Both the position numbers and the translations under genes were made by a program. DNA of 39,538 nt from Bacteroidia bacterium (GTDB taxonomy: Bacteria; Bacteroidota; Bacteroidia; Bacteroidales; Azobacteroidaceae), in NCBI GenBank assembly GCA_025999935.1, contig BNXY01000023.1, forward strand, positions 1-39,538, in the 5' to 3' direction. The first letter of the stretch is position 1; each line of letters opens with the position of its first letter. The notes below the pieces were generated by a model, which did not search any database, was not told the DNA's origin, and saw only the letters and a program-made list of their open reading frames with translations. Of the stretch, positions 34,795-39,538 are shown one piece after another.

Positions 34795-35140
34795 TATTTT
34801 TAAACTTGTTGTAAATTTCCTCTATTTCATTCCAATCAATATTTGGATAATTTCCACCTTCCTCAATTAATTTAAATCTTCCTTGTTCTAAATTTAAGTC
34901 ATCTTTTTTATATTTATTTATATAATCAAACATTAATTTTGAGTACCAATAGTATTTATTATAATATATGTTTAATATTGTTGCAGTGTCAAAAAGATAA
35001 GCATAATTTTCTAATAATATATATTTATCTAACGACGGTCTCAACAAGACATCATTAATCAAATCTTGATTAATTGATAATTTTTTGTAATCAATAAGTT
35101 GATTATATTCATCAAATATATCATTTGTTATTAATTTCAT
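34787..35140 (-). CDS. Candidate immunity protein 2 (AT-rich)
   Basis: 117 residues, ATG start, 4 bases after the first candidate immunity gene. No signal peptide or membrane segment; acidic and rich in Tyr, Asn, Ile and Lys, with strongly AT-rich DNA. It resembles its neighbour: a QDLIN stretch, a central aromatic run (YYNKYYWYSKLMFDYINKY) and the same C-terminal motif NIDWNEIEEIYNKF against NFDWNILEEIHNDI. Small, AT-rich, paired genes right behind a polymorphic toxin are usually immunity genes, which bind the toxin in the cytoplasm of the producer. The family is not recognised; the role rests on position. Confidence 0.55.
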   Translation of the reverse strand: MKLITNDIFDEYNQLIDYKKLSINQDLINDVLLRPSLDKYILLENYAYLFDTATILNIYYNKYYWYSKLMFDYINKYKKDDLNLEQGRFKLIEEGGNYPNIDWNEIEEIYNKFKNNE

Positions 35141-35144
35141 TCTG

Positions 35145-35555
35145 CTAAATTTTATTTAAAATATCTATATAATTTTCGTTTATAATATCATTGTGAATTT
35201 CTTCCAAAATATTCCAATCAAAGTTAGTATCTTTTATATCATTACACATATTTTCTATAAGTTGTCCAATTTGTTGTTCAATTCCGACATCAATTCCACA
35301 ATCTTTTTTATAATAATGATAGAATAATTTAAACCAAAAAAATCTATTTATATACAATTTTTCAATAGGAATTTTTTCTGCTATGTCTTTTACATAAGTC
35401 AAATATAAATATTTTTTTAAATATTCAGCCCATTTATATTTTGCATTTATCAAATCTTGTCTGATAAAATGTCTTTTCTCTATATCTTTAATAACAGTAT
35501 CTATATCAGCAGATATATCAAAAAAGTCTTTGTTTATTGCATTATTATTATTCAT
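35145..35555 (-). CDS. Candidate immunity protein 1 (AT-rich)
   Basis: 136 residues, ATG start only 3 bases after the stop of the toxin-like gene, so translation is probably coupled. No signal peptide; predicted all-helical, rich in Lys, Ile, Asn, Asp and Tyr, with an aromatic central run (YINRFFWFKLFYHYYKKD) and a C-terminal TNFDWNILEEIHNDI motif shared with the next gene. The DNA is far more AT-rich than the toxin gene, as is common for immunity genes. Function is inferred from position. Confidence 0.6.
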   Translation of the reverse strand: MNNNNAINKDFFDISADIDTVIKDIEKRHFIRQDLINAKYKWAEYLKKYLYLTYVKDIAEKIPIEKLYINRFFWFKLFYHYYKKDCGIDVGIEQQIGQLIENMCNDIKDTNFDWNILEEIHNDIINENYIDILNKI

Positions 35556-35558
35556 ATT

Positions 35559-38500
35559 TTATTCCGGAAGTAAAGTTACAGTAATGTCTATATTTTTTTC
35601 TGTAAAAAGTTGTTTTAATTGTTGTACCGCTTTTTCGTCAGATACTAACCATTCAATCTTATAACCCGCTGCTTTTGCAGATTCTATCTGTCTAATAGCA
35701 GGATCTAATACAGATGATTTTACCAAAAAATCAGGCTTGTCAAGTACGTGATATATTGAAGATTTGTCCATAATCAATTTACCATCTTGCAAAACAAATT
35801 GATTGGTTATATTTTCAAACTGTACAAATCCGCCTTCAGGGTGAGGCAAGTAAAAACTTTCATTATTTGGATTTATTTTCAATTCGTAAGCATTTACTCT
35901 TGGGTCAGATTGAACAATCCTTTTTCCCATAAATCCTTTTCCAAAAGGACGAGCACCAATTGTGTTATTTCCCCATTTAATAGTTGTTGTATAAACTTTC
36001 CTTACCTTCTTAATATTTTCTGATAATTTTTCCGCAACTTCCGGCAAATTCCTCACTATCGCCGCCCCAGCCACAGCCGTTATAATCACATTTCCTGTCG
36101 CACTTGTAGCCACGTGCGTACGCTTACCCATATCAGCATTAGCGTCTATGGTTGCTTGTAATTCTTCCGGACTTTTATTAGTAACTACACTTACCAAAAC
36201 ATCAAACAGTATCGGTACAAACGCTTTCGGGTCTTCGCCTATCTCGTTCTTGATTTCTACAAATTGGTTGTAGATTTGACTGCGAACTTCTTTATCAACA
36301 ACCAGATCGTAAGCCAAAGTACCCAAACTTGTCAAATCTGTTACCTTTTGAGCAACAACCTCAAAACTGCCCGTAACTACTCCCGGTGCATGTATCGTCG
36401 CACTTTGTGCAGTACTGGACAGATACGCGCTCTCAACTATTTCACCGGTTTTAAGTAACGCTGTTGTTAAATCAATTCCATCGGAAACAATTTTAATATA
36501 ATTGGAATTATTGCCGATTACTATTTGCTGGCCATCAGCAAAGGTCTCGTTAGGATTGACGAATGTTGAAGCTTTCTTTTCAACATCTGTTACATTGTTG
36601 TCTGATAAAAATTTGTTAGTCTGCGCTTTGATATGTTCCGACAGTTGCTGTAAATTGGCTGTTTTTCCTTGAAAAACAAGCCCTTGCCGAATACCAATCG
36701 ATTGAATTTGTATTACACCGTTGGCATCAATCGTATAGCGTATTTTATTATCAATCCTTGTATCAGTCCAATTACCTTCGCTTACTTGCTTGTCTGTAAG
36801 CGGTTGTTGTATTTCCTCTACTTGTCCATCTTTTAAATGATAATACTTCAGTTTCTCTGCTTTGCTATCCCATTTAGCCAGTTCAATGTCTTGATTAGCT
36901 TTTGAATTGGCTGTAATACTTTTGAGATTGGTCAATAGTTGTGTATCATCTGTTGAATTTTTCTCCTCGGTGATTTTTTTCGTCGCCGGTCCGCATGGTT
37001 CCAATTTATTGGTTGTGTCAATTACTTGGGGCGAAGAAATCTCCGGTTTAACGGCTATTCCTATTTTATCCTGATCAGCATATTTGTATGTTGTTGCTTG
37101 CGTTGATTTCTGCAATTCCAGATATTGATAGTTCCCTCCTTCCGCATCTTTTTTGACAACATGTATTCCTTCTCCTTTTATATCCTCATTTTTCAGATTA
37201 TATTTACTCTTTGAATCCGAACGCCTTTCATATCCGTTAAAACTAATACCAGCTGATAAGTAATTGCTTGTACTGGCTACATATTCTATACCGTTTTCTT
37301 CAAAGATATATACAGGCCAGTTTGGATAATAGGAATAATCTATACAAGGAGAAAATATTTTAGTCCCTTTTTTCAAAACAAAGGGATTCCCTACCGGAGT
37401 AAAAAATATACCGTCATTATCAAGAACAATATAATTTTTTTTTGCATACATTCCTCCTTCATCCGTTTCCAACACCCCAATCACCACTCCCGGCGCATTA
37501 ATCGCATCCCATTCCAACTTACAAAATTCCGTGCCGGATGCATAATCCATCAGGCAGTGTGCAAGCTGTCCTTTTTCAAACTCTCCGCGTAACGGACGGT
37601 CGAACGGATGCTCCAGATTAAAGGCGCCATGACCGATTTCATGGGCTATGGTGCGGGCGTCTGCTCCCGAAAAGAGGTATCCAAACCGTTTGCCGCGCGG
37701 CATATCGCCTGCAACACCATCGGCTCCTGTTATTTTCTCTATAATAAACAGATAGAGCGTATTACCGTCGAGATTCCCACCTAAATAGGTGCTGTATGCC
37801 TGCTTAATCGCTTTCATATCGGCTGTTTCGGTCGAGAACAAACCGCTGCCCGTTACATCGAAACTGTTACCGTTGACCGGCGTATAAGTAAATCCGCTCT
37901 CGGCCATGGATAGATTGCAAGTAACACCTACCCTACCGTATATTTTATTAAGTTCGGTAGATAAAGCATTGACATTAAAACTATTGGTAAATCCATTGAC
38001 CGGCACTAATTTTATATTTACCGACTTGCGTTCGTAAGAATAAACATTCAGTTTATCCAGTGTGGTAAACTTGCCTTTCGATTCCTCATAAACCACGTAG
38101 ATTTCCTGTCCGTCGCCGGCACTACTTCCGACAATATTCAGTGTCCATCCCTTGTCTTGACTGTTGTAAGCTCCAGTGTATTCCTTGCCGTTATTAGTTA
38201 CAAAATGTACTTTCGACGGCTCAAAATCAGCCTTGCTTTCTTTTATCTTTACAAATATCTCATCGCTTTCTCCTGGCAACATAAACTTGGCCGATGCAAT
38301 CATGTCGCTTACTGTCGGCTTGTATTTCATGAAATATTCCGGCACTTTCGCATAGATTTCCCTATATTGGTCAAGTGCGTATTTGGTTTTGGCTGTTGTT
38401 GTAAATTCAAGAACGGCAAGAGTTGTATTGGGCTGGTTTTTGGTGGAATCGTCCAATTTAATGTCCGAACCGGATATAGCTTCTACCAATTTGCCATCTT

Positions 38501-39538
38501 CGGTTACCGTGTAAACGGTGCCATTCTTGTCTTGAATCGTAGCCGGTAATGAATCCACAACAACATCTTGTTTATTCCCATCGCCGTCCTCAACCGTTAT
38601 CACATAAACCGTAGCAGAACCGTTTTGACCATCCGAGGTATTATAGCCCATGCTGTTTTTTATTTCATCCGACAAATTATCTATGGTCGTTTCTTTTATT
38701 TCTATCGGAACATTCGGATTGATTGAGTAATTGGTCATATACGCCGCTTTCTCTTCACCGCTGCGAATATCACCGACTCCTTTACCACCTGTCAGCAGTT
38801 CATCTACGTCGATCATCATGCTTTTCCCTTTCTCATCATACTTCACTTCGATAAACCCTTCGACCAAATGCAAGTCATTGTTAACAAAGATGTTGTTAAA
38901 CAGAACCGCTACTTTGGGTAGCCCAAGAAAAGGAATACCCACATAACCCGTACCCGAAAATCGTCCGTTATTGCCGGTTACCGTACTGATAAACACCGGG
39001 AAATCGCCTACAAAAATGGGCATGCTCGGTAGCAGTTCTTCTGCCGGTGTCCGGTTGCTGAGATTTACTTCCGGCAACAGGCCGCACTCCGGATTCCGTT
39101 CCGGTTTGTCAGGCATTGTAAATGATTTCAGGGCGCTGTAGTTGAGCACATCATTCGCCACACAGCGCGAACCGATTCGGTATTCGTAGGTAACGCCGGG
39201 TTCCAATCCGTACAACCGGCTTTCATTACCCGATACCGGCCCCGGATACCACCGCGATGAACCTTTCTTCCGGTATTCCACCGTGTATTCTATGGCTTTG
39301 GTGGGAATCCATGTTATTAGCACGGATTTCTTTTCTACGGCTGCCACCGTTTGCTGCACCGGAGCGCAGTCGGCCGCGTAATCGAACCAGAAAATTTCGC
39401 TGTAACCTTCATTCTTGAAAACATTGGCGTCTTCCAGTCCTTCACGCGCTACCGCCCTTACCCGCCACGCATAACGCATGCCCGGAATCAGCAACGGTTG
39501 GGCGAGCGTATGGATAAACGAAGTGGAACGGGTATGCT
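35559..39538 (-). CDS. Large FN3/metallopeptidase-motif protein with polymorphic-toxin-like C-terminus (5' partial)
   Basis: The frame is open to the right edge; about 1325 residues are visible and no real start (a TTG at 39494 is internal). Residue 1 is taken at the window edge. An FN3 end and a whole FN3 domain occupy about 1-140 (RYAWRVRAVAREG, GLEPGVTYEYRIGSRC). A zinc-metallopeptidase motif HEIGHGAFNLEH is at about 632-643. Around 1083-1118 is a segment (RSQIYNQFVEIKNEIGED) that is copied in a downstream ORF, then a hydrophobic pre-toxin linker (GNVIITAVAGAAIV). The last 144 residues are a compact domain with YELKINPNNESFYLPHPEGG, FVQFENI and KIEWLVSDEKAVQQLKQLF, resembling restriction-endonuclease-fold toxin domains of Bacteroidota. 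Two small AT-rich genes follow at once. I read it as a secreted contact or release toxin; nuclease activity is inferred. Confidence 0.7.
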   Translation of the reverse strand, partial: HTRSTSFIHTLAQPLLIPGMRYAWRVRAVAREGLEDANVFKNEGYSEIFWFDYAADCAPVQQTVAAVEKKSVLITWIPTKAIEYTVEYRKKGSSRWYPGPVSGNESRLYGLEPGVTYEYRIGSRCVANDVLNYSALKSFTMPDKPERNPECGLLPEVNLSNRTPAEELLPSMPIFVGDFPVFISTVTGNNGRFSGTGYVGIPFLGLPKVAVLFNNIFVNNDLHLVEGFIEVKYDEKGKSMMIDVDELLTGGKGVGDIRSGEEKAAYMTNYSINPNVPIEIKETTIDNLSDEIKNSMGYNTSDGQNGSATVYVITVEDGDGNKQDVVVDSLPATIQDKNGTVYTVTEDGKLVEAISGSDIKLDDSTKNQPNTTLAVLEFTTTAKTKYALDQYREIYAKVPEYFMKYKPTVSDMIASAKFMLPGESDEIFVKIKESKADFEPSKVHFVTNNGKEYTGAYNSQDKGWTLNIVGSSAGDGQEIYVVYEESKGKFTTLDKLNVYSYERKSVNIKLVPVNGFTNSFNVNALSTELNKIYGRVGVTCNLSMAESGFTYTPVNGNSFDVTGSGLFSTETADMKAIKQAYSTYLGGNLDGNTLYLFIIEKITGADGVAGDMPRGKRFGYLFSGADARTIAHEIGHGAFNLEHPFDRPLRGEFEKGQLAHCLMDYASGTEFCKLEWDAINAPGVVIGVLETDEGGMYAKKNYIVLDNDGIFFTPVGNPFVLKKGTKIFSPCIDYSYYPNWPVYIFEENGIEYVASTSNYLSAGISFNGYERRSDSKSKYNLKNEDIKGEGIHVVKKDAEGGNYQYLELQKSTQATTYKYADQDKIGIAVKPEISSPQVIDTTNKLEPCGPATKKITEEKNSTDDTQLLTNLKSITANSKANQDIELAKWDSKAEKLKYYHLKDGQVEEIQQPLTDKQVSEGNWTDTRIDNKIRYTIDANGVIQIQSIGIRQGLVFQGKTANLQQLSEHIKAQTNKFLSDNNVTDVEKKASTFVNPNETFADGQQIVIGNNSNYIKIVSDGIDLTTALLKTGEIVESAYLSSTAQSATIHAPGVVTGSFEVVAQKVTDLTSLGTLAYDLVVDKEVRSQIYNQFVEIKNEIGEDPKAFVPILFDVLVSVVTNKSPEELQATIDANADMGKRTHVATSATGNVIITAVAGAAIVRNLPEVAEKLSENIKKVRKVYTTTIKWGNNTIGARPFGKGFMGKRIVQSDPRVNAYELKINPNNESFYLPHPEGGFVQFENITNQFVLQDGKLIMDKSSIYHVLDKPDFLVKSSVLDPAIRQIESAKAAGYKIEWLVSDEKAVQQLKQLFTEKNIDITVTLLPE

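Noticed and set aside
1..39538. tRNA or rRNA genes
   Set aside because: No cloverleaf, TTCGA-type T-loop or rRNA sequence was noticed on either strand, although a scan by eye can miss one.

Overview
The window looks like a chromosome segment from a Bacteroidales (Bacteroidota) bacterium that has a type IX secretion system (T9SS). The evidence is the str-S10-spc-alpha ribosomal gene order with no tuf between fusA and rpsJ; promoters of the Bacteroidota type (TTG or TTTG, 19-20 nt, TAnnTTTG); a secreted protein with a C-terminal T9SS sorting domain; a PorE-like TPR/propeller/OmpA lipoprotein; a GLPGLI-family protein beside an outer-membrane barrel; and a GG-leader natural-product precursor. Genus cannot be read from the sequence alone.

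Layout. 1-1615 (+): the 3' part of an OmpH/Skp-like periplasmic chaperone, then a family 2 glycosyltransferase. 1646-4765 (-): mannose-1-phosphate guanylyltransferase and a large PorE-like OmpA-family lipoprotein. 4846-7924 (+): a CE7-type acetyl esterase lipoprotein and a GH5_7-type beta-mannanase, probably a two-gene unit acting on acetylated mannan. 8019-30085 (-): the ribosomal protein cluster rpsL-rpsG-fusA / rpsJ to rpsN / rpsH to rplQ, with secY, map, infA, rpmJ and rpoA.

The ribosomal cluster is the most unusual part. It is interrupted twice: a lipoprotein gene lies between rpsC and rplP, and a 2.6-kb block lies between rpsN and rpsH. That block holds a small membrane protein, a small exported protein and a 29-residue-repeat T9SS cargo protein. 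A hairpin terminator after the small membrane protein and a good promoter before rpsH suggest the cluster is read as three units: str (promoter near 30150, terminator at 26821-26858), S10 to rpsN (promoter near 26499, terminator at 18436-18469) and rpsH to rplQ (promoter near 16312, terminator at 7963-8001). Several gaps between ribosomal genes are filled with heptanucleotide tandem repeats, and the same heptamers run inside the coding sequence of the T9SS cargo protein.

30492-39538 (-) is an accessory region. From its upstream end it contains the 3' portion of a very large FN3/metallopeptidase-motif protein ending in a polymorphic-toxin-like domain; two AT-rich, apparently paralogous candidate immunity genes; a short exported ORF carrying a copied fragment of the toxin's pre-toxin region; a GG-leader peptide precursor broken by one extra base; a GLPGLI-family protein; and a TonB-receptor-like outer-membrane barrel. 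All functions are from reading the sequence and family memory; no database search was run.
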